DNA of 64,000 bases from positions 2,004,001 through 2,068,000 of the forward strand of contig BRXU01000022.1 in NCBI GenBank assembly GCA_030267565.1. The letters are read 5' to 3'. Below are positions 12,901 through 24,502 of the stretch, one piece after another; position 1 is the stretch's first letter, and the number at the start of each line of letters is the position of its first letter. Under the pieces are notes generated by a model. The model was not told the DNA's origin. It saw only the letters and a list, made by a program, of their open reading frames with translations, and made no database searches. The position numbers and the translations under genes were made by a program. The DNA is from Pleodorina starrii. Its lineage: Eukaryota; Chlorophyta; Chlorophyceae; Chlamydomonadales; Volvocaceae.

Positions 12901-13733
12901 CTTAGCCTTCCACACCCCCAACGTACATGTGCGCACAGGTGCGCGCAGCAAATGTTGCTCGGGGGCCATGGCAGTGGGCCCGGGGTCCTTAGGCACATCC
13001 CCAGCCGACCAAATGGCCGACGACCCGGCCCCCCTTCCCATCCAGTCCATGCACACAGGGCTGTGTCCTTCCAATGGACCAGGAGGTGCGGCATGCGCCC
13101 GCGTGGGTGGCTCAGAGCAGCCCGCATGGTGTACACCCTGGTGGGTACACTGGTGGCCCGTTATCAACAACATTCGTGCGGAAACATCTCAGATTGCTGG
13201 CCAGGCAGGAACATCCATTCTCGCGGTAATGCATGGGAGCCACCCCCGCGCGCCGTACACGTTCCTGGCACCCGCCTGGAACGTGTCCCGCTCACTGCTC
13301 CTCCCCTGCCCTTCCCTCCCTGTGGGTCCCTCCTTCCCGCCCGCCCGCTCTCCCGCTCTCCGTGTGTGTACCAACCTGCCTGCCTACCTGCCTACCTACC
13401 TACCTACCTACCTAGGCCAACCTGACTGCACGAAAAGCCGCCCCAGAGTGTGCGCGTGCTGGAGCAACGCGCTACCCCATCACTGCACTCCTCCCACATC
13501 TCCCCAATCAATAAGTGTTCCTTCCGCACGCACGCACACAACACCGGGCCCCCTGCCCGGTGGACGAGCGCTCAATGGACGCAACCAACCCGGGGAGACA
13601 ACAATGAAAGCACAAGCCGGAGACCCGCACGCACGCACGCACGCAGGGTCACATGCGATGCGCACGCATCTGACAACCCAACCCGCGCGCCCTCAGCGCC
13701 GCTGTATCGCTGTATAGTTGTGGTCAGTTACGT
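9997..13733. other. Intergenic region with simple repeats
   Basis: Between the convergent 3' ends of the membrane-protein gene (+) and the hydrolase gene (-). No convincing exon. Visible elements: alternating purine/pyrimidine GTGCGCGCAT-type sequence at about 10385-10500, a TATC/TATCTACC run at 11049-11087, CCTA/CCTG runs at 13376-13414 and CGCA repeats near 13621-13650. A minus-strand TGTAA, the chlorophyte poly(A) signal, lies at 12754-12758, about 980 bp beyond the hydrolase stop. No plus-strand TGTAA follows closely after 9996. Confidence 0.5.
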
Positions 13734-16700
13734 TCAGTTACGTTCAGGCAACGGGCATTCCGCGTTTTCGGGCGGCAGCGCAACCCCATACCCCTCGTCG
13801 CCCCTCGTGTCACTGGCGCCCGCGACCGCCCTGCCTGCTCCGCCCTGCCTGCTGAAGGCGTGCGAAAGGAACTCGGTCAGCACGTCGTGCATCCAGGGCC
13901 TCGCGGTGGTGCCGGCCAGCCAGCCCAGGTGCCCCCCGCGGACGGTCGCCACGGATATGATGTGGCGGTTGACGCGGGCTGCCTCCTGGGCGTAGCGGAT
14001 GAGCGCCTGGTCGATGACCGGGTCGTCCGCATTGGCCAGCGACAGGAGGGGCGCCCGGATGTGCTGCGAGGCACACGTACGGCACAACACAGCACGGCAC
14101 GACATCAGGAAGCAAACCCAACCCAAGTAGGTGTAGGGTACCTGGCCGTATGAACAAACGCGGGCCTCAATCTGGACAGCGGTTGCCGTTGCGGCGAGCC
14201 AGTTGCGGCGCTGCTGTGCCCACCAGCCTACTGCATCTCGGCCCTCATGATCGCACACAAACCCCCCATGGACCTACGGACGCATGGACCAGCCACCAGC
14301 GCAGCAGTTGGGTACTTGTTGTTGGGTGCAACAAGGGTTTGGCAGGGCACGCCTCTCTTTGGCGACTGCCACTTCGCCTTTTGCGGCGCGGCTTCCCTTC
14401 GGCGCGGACTTTCCGGGCCATCCGCAATCGTAATCCTAATCCTAATTCGCATCGCACCTTGAAGCTCTCGCAGCAGTGGTTGGCTGTGTAGTACTCGTCC
14501 ACATGCTTGAAGCCCCACAGCGGCGCCGTCAGGGCGCCCTCGAACTCCCGGATGCGCCGCGCGGCCAGCAGCCGGGGCCAGTCCAGCACCACACCCGCGG
14601 CTGCCGCCAGGGACTGCACCTCCTCGAACCTGTCGTACAGCACCTCCTTGAGGAATTTGACCAACATCAAATCCGTCAGCGGCTTGCGCAGCAGCGCCCG
14701 GGTCACTGAGGGGAGGGGTACCCGGGGGGCCAAGGAGAGGCAAGGGGGACGAAGAGGAGGTGGAGCGGGCAGCGGTGGAGAGCTGAGTGGACAGGTGGGC
14801 GGGCGGGTGGGGAGCAGCACAGCGAGCAACGGAGGGGCCCTCACGGGGTGCGGAGGGCTAACAGCCAGGGCAAGCCAGGGCAAGCCAGGGCAAGCCAGGG
14901 CAAGCCAGGGCAAGCCAGGGCAAGCCAGGGCAAGCCAGGGCAAGCCAGGGCAAGCCAGGGCAAGCCAGGGCAAGCCAGGGCAAGCCAGGGCAAGCCAGGG
15001 CAAGCCAGGGCAAGCCAGGGCAAGCCAGGGCAAGCCAGGGCAAGCCAGGGCAAGCCAGGGCAAGCCAGGGCAAGCCAGGGCAAGCCAGGGCAAGCCAGGG
15101 CAAGCCAGGGCAAGCCAGGGCAAGCCAGGGCAAGCCAGGGCAAGCCAGGGCAAGCCAGGGCAAGCCAGGGCAAGCCAGGGCAAGCCAGGGCAAGCCAGGG
15201 CAAGCCAGGGCAAGCCAGGGCAAGCCAGGGCAAGCCAGGGCAAGCCAGGGCAAGCCAGGGCAAGCCAGGGCAAGCCAGGGCAAGCCAGGGCAAGCCAGGG
15301 CAAGCCAGGGCAAGCCAGGGCAAGCCAGGGCAAGCCAGGGCAAGCCAGGGCAAGCCAGGGCAAGCCAGGGCAAGCCAGGGCAAGCCAGGGCAAGCCAGGG
15401 CAAGCCAGGGCAAGCCAGGGCAAGCCAGGGCAAGCCAGGGCAAGCCAGGGCAAGCCAGGGCAAGCCAGGGCAAGCCAGGGCAAGCCAGGGCAAGCCAGGG
15501 CAAGCCAGGGCAAGCCAGGGCAAGCCAGGGCAAGCCAGGGCAAGCCAGGGCAAGCCAGGGCAAGCCAGGGCAAGCCAGGGCAAGCCAGGGCAAGCCAGGG
15601 CAAGCCAGGGCAAGCCAGGGCAAGCCAGGGCAAGCCAGGGCAAGCCAGGGCAAGCCAGGGCAAGCCAGGGCAAGCCAGGGCACTCAGCTCAAAGGAAGTA
15701 TGCGTGGTGTGTGCATGCGTGTGTGCGTGCGGAGCCATCTGTCACACCCCCGGCCGACCGTAGCACGGCGTTCCAGACCAAACCAGACCAGACCAGGCCA
15801 GGCCGGGCAAGTTAGCGCCACGCAAGCTCGCGGGACAGACACTGCGAATCCCGGACGGACTGGGGAGGTGCAACCGAGCCAGCAAGCGAGTGTGCACGCC
15901 CGGGTACTATTACGGTACGGTGCTGTACAGTACGGCCGCCATGGTCGTGCACTTACGGTGCGTTAGCTCGTGTCCGTTTGCGATGGATGCCGCCGCCACA
16001 AAGGGCGACTCCTCTGCGCAGTCCCCCTGGAAGCGCACCACCAGGTTTGAGCCCGCCGACAGCCCCACCAGCGCCTTGGGGGCAGCCGGGTAGCGGGACT
16101 GCACGTGGCTCACCACCCGCCGCAGGTCGTCCAAGTCCACGTGGGCCGGGAAGGCCTTGACGGACAACACACACCGACCGACCACTTGTGGTGACACCGC
16201 TGCTCCCCGCACCGGCCCGCTGCTGCTGCTGGGACTGGGACTGGTGCCGGTGCCGGGGATGGGGCGAATGGTGCCCCTGGGGGTGGGGGTGGGGGTGGCA
16301 TCGCCGCCGATGCTCGGTGCGCTGTCCTCCCCGCCCTCATCACCCTGCACCGCACCGCAGATGTGCCGTACACCTCGAGGTCTGTTTCTCGCCATTCAGA
16401 TTGGCCGAATGCATTGCCGGCGGCGTGCATTCGACAGACGCAGCAAGGGGATCAAGGGCATGAAAGGGAACAGCAAGCAAGGGGATTTAGGGGATGTACA
16501 GCCCAGCAGGGAATTGTGCGCACACCACAGCCTAGTAACGTTGAAGGTGGCATCCATCCTGGCGGTACTGCATGTCAACGTACCTCCGAAGCCCGTCTGG
16601 TGCTGCTGTTGGCGGCCGCATGTCGGTATGCTGTGGCGGTGGCGGTGGCGGTGTCTGAAGCCAGGAGGGAGCTTCCCCCGTGACCCCTCCGATTGTACAC

Positions 16701-17900
16701 CACCACCCGCCAGCCCCGTCGAGCCAGCGCCTCCGTAACCCCGTTGCAGCTGTTGGTCCGCGAGTGGCCGCCTGGGAGATAGAAAGTGGGCACGGAAAGA
16801 GGGCGGGGTGATGAAGAAAGATGAAGCCGCAGCGAGGGTATGGAGTCGACGCAAGCGAGGACCCAGGGGGTGGGAGTGGGGTAGTAAAAAGGTACCGGGG
16901 GATCAGGGAGGGCCAGCGGGCAGAGCAGTGGAGGTGTGTGTGGGCAGGGTCGTGTGCAAACAATGACGGAACGATTCAAGCTATAAACAAAGCGGTGGGT
17001 TCTCGTGTGGTTTGGCTGTCGATCAGGGAGATGAGCGGTAACATAACATGTGGGGGCCCCGGTCAGGCTCGCTGGCAGGCTTGGTCGCCGTATCGTTGGC
17101 ACTGCTGATGCAAATTCGCATGACCATGCTTGCATCTGAGCGAACACCGGTAGTCGGCATACGTACCTGCCTAGCCAGGCTTGACCTTGCCTAATTAGTA
17201 ATTTCAGGACAGCACTTGTCCCTCGTGTGTTTTTCATCGCGCCCCGAAGCGTTGCGGCCCCGCATACGTGCGTTCCTACCTAGGCCATGGCATACAACGA
17301 CGAGAGGCGCGTCGGGCGGGAGGGCCGGGTCCACGGTCTTCCAGTCCAGGGCCACAGCGACACCGTCGCTCATGACGGTTAGTTCCCGTGTATACGGCGT
17401 GGCGTTTTTGACGGCCCGACTTCCGTTGGCCACTGTCTGAGCAAAAGGGCCTAAAGCCCACCATGTGGGGACGAATTTCCGAAGTGATGGCATCGCCTGG
17501 AGGACGCTCCTGCGACTCGAGGGCAGATAACGACAGAGGTGTCGTTCCGTCGTTTTGCAGTTTCCTTTCATCCTGTAATTCTATGCTTTCGGTCCCTGGA
17601 GAAACCCTCGCAGCAACCATTAGACGAAGAATGGTATGCAGCAGGTGGGGCCCATTCTCTCACTCACGTATTATCGTTGTCCTCGACGCAAGTCACCACA
17701 GGTGTCTCTTGAATTTTACGGAATGGGGCTGTCAGGACCGAAATCAGGATTTCGAGAAATGCTTGTAGCACCAGCGCGACCAGACACGCAACGCCATGCC
17801 AGTCGGTGTTAGGCACGGGGAGCCAGCCCTTGCGCCGGAAGCCTTGAGCAGCCTCCGGAAGTGAGACAATAATCACGCTGCTGCTCCGACTAAGCGTCAT
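13734..17900 (-). CDS. Alpha/beta hydrolase, EMB8/YheT/ABHD1-3 type (complete, 6 exons)
   Basis: Exons, 5' to 3' on the minus strand: 17900-17668, 17572-17280, 16771-16584, 16155-15957, 14705-14458, 14063-13734. All phases agree, giving 1,491 nt and 496 residues. Residues about 33-52 form a hydrophobic segment, a likely N-terminal anchor. Family landmarks in order: the PSLRKFVPTWWALG entry motif, VVCHGLGG before the oxyanion region, GWRVVVYNRRGHGGS, the nucleophile elbow GLSAG (Ser about 271), GFKHVDEYY, the acid motif NADDP (Asp about 400/401) and GGHLGW (His about 432). The catalytic triad is therefore intact. Members are ester/lipid hydrolases, in plants often plastid or membrane associated; the substrate here cannot be told. 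Intron 4 carries the 10-bp array at 14865-15682. Exons 1-2 lie in lower-GC DNA. Exons 1-4 are duplicated at 24503-26446. Confidence 0.85.
14865..15682. repeat. 10-bp minisatellite CCAGGGCAAG, about 81 copies
   Basis: Perfect tandem array: 81 whole units (14865-15674) plus a partial unit. It sits in intron 4 of the intact hydrolase gene. Because 10 is not a multiple of three and no unit contains a stop, all frames are open; the apparent GLPWLALACP and ARASQGKPGQ proteins are artefacts. Its left end is the left breakpoint of the 8.5-kb duplication. Confidence 0.98.
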
Positions 17901-19362
17901 AGTCGCATAGGCGTTGTAGACAGGACAAAAAGATACGTTCCAAAGGACGCCAATACGGTAGGAACTATGTTAAGAAGGTAAGGAAGTCTGGAGAATTGCA
18001 TGATGTGGACATATCGGCAATCCACTCTTATGTCGTTACGTCTACCGTCGGTGGACGTCTTCGGGCCCAACCCCTTGGGGACTAGGGTCCTTCAAACCTG
18101 TAACATTTGCGCCAAAATTACCTTTTCACATTGGGCTATAATCAAGAAAACAGGGAAATGGTTCAGGAAAAATACAGCGCCGGTAAAACCGATCGCCGTA
18201 CTAACGGCCAAAATCCAAAAAAGAGCATGCAGGGCTGAGCGCATGCAACCTGCGTAAACCCCATTCCCGCCCGCTCTGCTCCCATAGTCCTCTTGGAACT
18301 AGCCGTCATCCATTGCCTTGATTGATGTTGGACATGGTAGGTTGCCCGGACGACTGTTTGCACGATTCCACACATCGCCGTGCTGCCTGTGCCGCACTCC
18401 CTAGCCTTACCACGCACACAGCACCACATACCGCCATAATGAACCGGACGCAGGACGCAGAACGATAACGTTCGGCCTTATTGATTGGGAGAACATACCC
18501 CGTTCGCATTGCTTGCCGCCGACCCACAACCAGCCACAACCTGCCCTGTGCCGAGCATGCGCTTTCGCACATCCCGCACAGTTGCTGCAAGCAGACACGT
18601 CGTATCGACCAATTGCAGCGCTGGCTTCCCAGGAAGCCCCCAAAACAAGACGCAGAGTACTGACGGTATAACACATCCTGCGTGGCGCACGGACGACGGG
18701 AGGTTGCACTGCCGCACTTGGTGGCTGCTGGGTGCTGGCCAGCCCGCACGCCTGGGCCTCCACAACCTCCAGCCAAAACCTCATGCGGATCTTGTGTCGC
18801 ATATTGGCACACGCCGGGCTGCCGCCGGGTGCAAACATATGGCCACTCTTTCGAGCATATGCACAGGAACTCGCGAGCACAAATCCATCTGTTGTCAGCT
18901 TGAACGCAAGCAGGGGAGCTAACTAGCCTGACAGGGTCTTCATGTGCAGACATTATGCTTTCCCGTCCGCGGCTATCTGACTCAGGATGCTGGAGGGCGC
19001 GTGGGCCGCAGCTCCTTGTCCTGATGTCGTACGGAGCACCAGGGTGCCGCTACTTGGGCCGTACCGTGTCGTGCACCCACGCGCTGAGAGCACCCTCCCC
19101 ACGTAAGCGGTGTGACTACGCAACCCCACCCCACCCCATCACATCACAACCCATCACAACCCATCGTAACTTCTCCGGGCTAACACCCCTCCGCATTAGT
19201 CCAGGGTCGTTCCTCGCCCCAATCCATGTTGACGCTTCAAATACACTACCCATCTCGGGTCCTCGTTCAGAGAACCCAGCCTCCTCCACTCATGTCCCCT
19301 CCACCAGCTCGCGCCTTCGTCCCCGGCTGCTACGTCCCTTCCCCTCCCTCTGCTGACCTCCC
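17901..19362. other. Intergenic: hydrolase 5' flank / MutS 3' flank
   Basis: Lower-GC stretch between two minus-strand genes. It should hold the hydrolase promoter and the MutS 3' UTR. A Cys-rich open frame with ATG, 18953-18306 (-), 215 residues, has no recognisable motif and overlapping open frames, so I do not call it a gene. The same sequence is repeated at 26447-27908. Confidence 0.5.
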
Positions 19363-22300
19363 TCACGGAGGGCCGCCCAGAGCCGCCGCCGCGCCCTCCT
19401 GCCGCAGCCGCCACCAAAAGTGCCCCACCGCGTCCATCTCGGCAGCCGCCCAGCCCTGCGACCCGCCGCCACCCGCCAAACACGCCGCTTGCAGCCGCCG
19501 CAGCTCGCCAACGCGCGCCAGCAGCGCCCACCGCTGCGCCGCCCAGGGCCCCAGTGGGCCCCCGCCCGGATCCCGGCCGCTGCCCCTCGATTGCGGCTGC
19601 GGCTGCTGCTGCGGTTGAGATGTATGCCCTGTACCTGTACCTGCCCATGCAGCTGTGGAGTCCCGCTGTGTCGCTGCGGCAGTGCCCTCCGTCCTCGCCA
19701 CCATCTCGTCCGCGACCCGCTGCGCCCTCGCCAGCAGCCGCCGGGGCAGGCCCGCCAGGGAGGCCACCTGCGCGCCGATTCCCCGATTGGTGGGGGAGGG
19801 AGCGGGGCCCAGGAGCTTAAGGACACGGGGAGTGTTACGAAATCATGGCAGCAGTGCATGTGGGGGCTTAGGGGCGGATCGGCCACCCCGCCACCGCAGT
19901 TGGGTGGTGAACGGGTCGACTGCGGCGGCAGCGGCAGCAGCCTCTGCGGCAGCAATGGGCCGCTTCACTGGCGAGTGGCGGGGTTAACGATGCGGGATTT
20001 GGTTGGTTGCTCACTTGCTGTAGGGACCGTTTGGGGCTTCCGTTACGAGCCATAGGGACGTAGGGCTGCGTCCGCCGAGCTGGAGCCCGTTCGGTTCAGA
20101 CAGAGTACCCTGATCAGTGATCACCCACCGATGAACACGCGAATGGAGAGGCTGTCGAGCCCCTCGCCCCCAACCCACGCTATCTTCGTTAACCCCGTTA
20201 GCCGCTTCTCCCTCTTTCATCCCGCCTCCGCCCCCGCCCGCCTCCTGTCTCGTGCCCCCGCCCCCCTCCCGCCCCGCCCGCCCACCTGCAGTCCGCAGCT
20301 TCCGTCGGGTGCGGGTCCGGGTCTCAGTGTGTGCAGCGGCACGAAGCCCCCCTCCCGGCTGACGGTGCTGGCCATGTGGGCCACCGCCACTCGGCCGCTA
20401 CCCAGACCACCACCACCACTGCCGCCACCCGGGCAGCCCGGACCTCCAGGCCGCTGCGGCGGGTGCCCCGCCCGGTCCATCGGCGCCCCCGCCTCCGCCT
20501 CCGCCCACGCCTCCGCAGCCAGGCCGTGGTAGTGGGTGGCGAACAGTGTCCTGCGACCAGTGCGGCGGCGGCGGCACAGGGAGTGGAGGGGAGGGGAGGG
20601 TTGCATACGGAGGGTCTGGGTCGCCGGGGGACGGAGACGGGAGCGGCTGACAGGGAAAGGGGGGCAGGAGTGGGCACAACGGCACCTGGCTGAGCACGTG
20701 AGCAGGCGGAGGGGGCGCAACCCCACGGCGCACGAAGATCGCGGAGCCCCAGTTCCCCGTAACCGCACTGCGCTCGGCCAAAGCCCGCCCGCCTCGGATG
20801 ATTCCCATCCCATTACCGGTAGTATTGCGACATTAGGGCGTGTCGAGCGACCCCGACAAGGGAGCTCCTCGGTTATGCATTGCTCCCCCGCCGGGTGCCC
20901 CTTGGAGCGGCAGTCCACCACCCGCACCCGCACCCGCACCCGCACCGGCTCCAGCCCTAGTCCCTCCTTCCTCTCGCTCCCCTCCTCCCCCTCGCCCCCA
21001 CCTGCAGCCCAGCTCCCGGGTGAGGTGCTCCAGCACTGCCCCCGCCACCGCCTGGCCGTCATGAGTGGCGGTGCCCCGACCCAGCTCGTCCAGCACCAGC
21101 AGGGAGGCCCGGGAGGCGGACAGCACACCCGCGGCCGCCTCGCCCATCTCCACCTGCGCAGGGGAGGAGGGGGGGGGGGGGCAGCGGGGGAGAAGGGGCA
21201 GGGGGCGGGCGGGCCGGCTCAGGCAGCGCATAACGTCGCAGCGGCGGGGCAGCGAGGCGCGGACTCGGGGCTGGCGCCCGGGCATGCAGCTTACAGGCCA
21301 CATGGACGCATTCGGGTCGGGTCGGCTCCCGTACTGGTATGGCACTGACCGATACTGGATGCACTCGAGAATAATACCCACACAACCAGAAAACATGACA
21401 AGACGTGGCTCACGGCAGGGGAGCTGACGCGTTCTTTCCCTCCCTTGACTCGTGTCGCCCACCACCCTCCAACACAGCACAACAGACCAAGGCCCGCTGC
21501 TCCCCCCCCTCCCTCCCCTCTGCCCACCTGGAAGGTGCTCTCCCCCGACATGATGCGGTCGTGTGCGCCTGGGGGTGGTGCGTGTGTGCGTGTGTGTGTG
21601 GGGGGGGGGACGGGGAGCACCAGGATCAGGGCCAGGGAGAAGGGGTGTCATGTTCCCTTTGCGCCCCGGGAAGACCTTCATGCGGACATGGACAGGGACA
21701 GGGAAAGGCGCGTGTGCGGCGGGGGCCCGCGTGCGGAGCGGTGGCACCCTCCACACGACCACGGGGGTACACGACCCGGAGCGCGATATCCCGCCAGAAA
21801 CCACCTCCCGGCAGCTGCACCTCCCGGCAGGCCCACGCGCCATCCCCCTGCCCCTTGGATTGGACTGCACCTCCTCCCTTCCCTTCCCCGCCCGCCAGCA
21901 GCCTTCCCCGCTCTGCACCCCTCCTCCACTTCCTTCCTCGCCCCGCCGCCACCCACCCATGCGTGTGAAGATTCGGTCCACTGGGTCCAGCCGTGCAGCC
22001 GCCGCTGGCACGTAGCACCCCAGCTGCGCCATCACCACCGCCAGCCCCGCCGCCCGCAGCAGTGTGCTCTTGCCGCCCATGTTGGCGCCGGTCAGCAGCA
22101 GCGAGGAGGGGGATCCGGACGGGCCACCCAGCCGCACATCGTTGGGGGTCACCCGGACCCGGACCGGGGGCCCGGCGGCAGCTGATGGGGGATCGGCTTC
22201 TGCGGTGAGGTGCGGCGAGGTGCGGTGCGGTCGTGAGCGTCACCGACCACTGCACTTTGCAGATGTGGAGAGGGATCTCCCGCAGCCTCAGCCGGGTGTG

Positions 22301-23646
22301 TCCATGGAGCGGAACGGAGCGGAACGGAGCAGAGTGGAGATACCGCCGCAGTGGGGGGTGCAAGGAAGATGGGACCGCAGTGGTGAAACGGAGGCGACAT
22401 CGGCCAACGGACCCGAGGTGGCGGGCGCAAGGTGGGGAGAGGGACCGGCGCGCGGCTGTGCGGAGCAGGGGGGGGGGGGTCCCGGCACAAGGCCGGGGCC
22501 CGATGACGATAGCAGCGGGCGACCAGGAAGCCGGCTGCCTACGGTACCGGTACCCGCAGCGCGCACAGACCGTTTGCCCCGCTCCGCCCCGCCCCGGCCC
22601 CATCCCAAGCGGCTCGCGGCACTTCACTACGTCATGCCACGTCACGCCGTCTGCCTGGCCTCCACATAACCCCGACCAACCCGGTCTGCCGCCCGACCCC
22701 GCCCGGGCGCCTCCACATCGCTTGCCTGGGCATTGCGGGTGTTGAGCCGGTGAGTCCGCCAGCAGCAGCAGCAGCAGCGGGTGCCACAGCCCCTCAAACG
22801 TCAGCTCGGGCGAGGCGGAGGGGCGGCCGGAGCCAGTGCGGGTGCGGGAGCCGGTTGCATCCCCGGGTGGCAGCAGCGGCGGCGCTGCGCTTGTGAAGAT
22901 GGGGCGGCAGAACGTGCAGCCTGCGAGCAGCCGGAAGGGTGGGGCGGGGTGGAGTGGGGCGGGGTGGGGTGGGGTGGGGTGGGTCAGCACGGGACGGCGA
23001 ACGGGTGTCTGGGGCGTCAGGACCAGGAGGCAGGTCGGAGGGGGGGAGGGAGGGGAGGATGGAGGCAGGCGAGTGTCGGATGTGGCGGGCTGCCCCGCCA
23101 GGCTGTGCGCCAGCGGTGGCCACCAGTCCGCCCCAGCGCCTTGGCGGTGTGGCGGCAGCTCCAGGGAGGGAGTACAAAGGAAGGAAAGGAAAGGGAAGGA
23201 AAGGGAAGGAGGCAATGCAATGCAACGGGGTAACGCATGGTATCTGGGGTTTATCGTGCTCTGGGGCGATGGTGGGGCACCGCCTCACCACGGGGAGGGC
23301 GTCATCATAGCAGGGGACGATTGGACCAAATGCCATGCACACTGAATGTACGACAAAGGTACGACAAGCACACCCGCACACACGTACCCGGCGGCGCCTG
23401 GGAGGGGTGGGTGGCCACCGCCCAGCCCGCCAGCACGTCGAGCGAGGACACCGCGTCGACCAGTCGTACGAACTCGCCGTACGACGCTGAGAAGGCGGCT
23501 GCCGCCTCCGCCAGCGCTGCGCCGCACTGCTTGTCCAGTTGCTGCTGAGCCGCCGCCAGCTGCAGCCCCAGTGTCTCCAGGGAGGGGCACACGGCCGTGA
23601 CGGTGCCGGCGGGAGCCAGGGGCCGGGGGGGCACCGGGGTGTGGCC
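19363..23646 (-). pseudogene. MutS homologue, 3' half only (duplicate copy A)
   Basis: The last seven exons of the MutS gene: 23646-23388, 22920-22726, 22181-21957, 21568-21528, 21153-21002, 20550-20286, 19767-19363. They match the complete copy at 27909-32194. The full ATPase half is present: [27 protein letters not shown] and FATHYH. The mismatch-binding, connector and most lever exons are missing, because upstream the sequence passes into the second 10-bp array and then hydrolase exons 4-1. Alone it cannot make a mismatch-binding MutS protein. It may be transcribed from the hydrolase promoter as a chimera (see findings). Confidence 0.85.
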
Positions 23647-23810
23647 CTGGAGGGGCAGAGGGACATGTGCAGGGAAGGGACGAGGGACATGCGGGGGCCG
23701 GGGTGTGAGGGGCGGATGACTCGAGGGGCAGAGGGGGCTCGGTGCAATCACGGCTGCGGTCCGGGATGTGGCCTGCGCCGGAAGCTATGCGTTGGGCGGA
23801 GGGCTAACAG

Positions 23811-24228
23811 CCAGGGCAAGCCAGGGCAAGCCAGGGCAAGCCAGGGCAAGCCAGGGCAAGCCAGGGCAAGCCAGGGCAAGCCAGGGCAAGCCAGGGCAAG
23901 CCAGGGCAAGCCAGGGCAAGCCAGGGCAAGCCAGGGCAAGCCAGGGCAAGCCAGGGCAAGCCAGGGCAAGCCAGGGCAAGCCAGGGCAAGCCAGGGCAAG
24001 CCAGGGCAAGCCAGGGCAAGCCAGGGCAAGCCAGGGCAAGCCAGGGCAAGCCAGGGCAAGCCAGGGCAAGCCAGGGCAAGCCAGGGCAAGCCAGGGCAAG
24101 CCAGGGCAAGCCAGGGCAAGCCAGGGCAAGCCAGGGCAAGCCAGGGCAAGCCAGGGCAAGCCAGGGCAAGCCAGGGCAAGCCAGGGCAAGCCAGGGCAAG
24201 CCAGGGCAAGCCAGGGCAAGCCAGGGCA
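23811..24228. repeat. 10-bp minisatellite CCAGGGCAAG, about 41 copies
   Basis: Forty-one whole units (23811-24220) plus the same partial unit as the first array, at the internal junction of the duplication. It lies between the truncated MutS 3' half and the truncated hydrolase 5' half. Confidence 0.98.
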
Positions 24229-24502
24229 CTCAGCTCAAAGGAAGTATGCGTGGTGTGTGCATGCGTGTGTGCGTGCGGAGCCATCTGTCACACCCCCGGC
24301 CGACCGTAGCACGGCGTTCCAGACCAAACCAGACCAGACCAGGCCAGGCCGGGCAAGTTAGCGCCACGCAAGCTCGCGGGACAGACACTGCGAATCCCGG
24401 ACGGACTGGGGAGGTGCAACCGAGCCAGCAAGCGAGTGTGCACGCCCGGGTACTATTACGGTACGGTGCTGTACAGTACGGCCGCCATGGTCGTGCACTT
24501 AC

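Larger units (their letters stand above)
14857..23802. repeat. Tandem duplication, copy A (8,946 bp)
   Basis: First copy of a head-to-tail duplication. It begins with GCTAACAGCC right before the 10-bp array and ends at ...GGGCGGAGG. Coordinates shift by 8,546 after the array, then 8,547 and 8,548 after two poly-G runs that are one base longer in copy B (near 21168 and 22468). I saw no other differences. It contains exons 1-4 of the hydrolase and the last seven exons of the MutS homologue, both on the minus strand. Confidence 0.95.

Noticed and set aside
14865..15682. CRISPR array
   Set aside because: Units are 10 bp with no spacers, in a eukaryotic intron. The other tandem arrays also lack repeat-spacer structure.
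14245..15963. Long open frames over the 10-bp array (repeating GLPWLALACP on minus, ARASQGKPGQ on plus)
   Set aside because: A stop-free 10-bp repeat keeps every frame open on both strands. The flanking parts are hydrolase exon 5 and intron sequence.
18306..18953. 215-residue Cys-rich minus-strand open frame (and its copy at 26852-27499)
   Set aside because: It has an ATG but no motif; overlapping frames are equally open and it lies between two well-defined genes.
23539..24361. Equivalent open frames over the second 10-bp array
   Set aside because: Same repeat artefact; no start or splice support.
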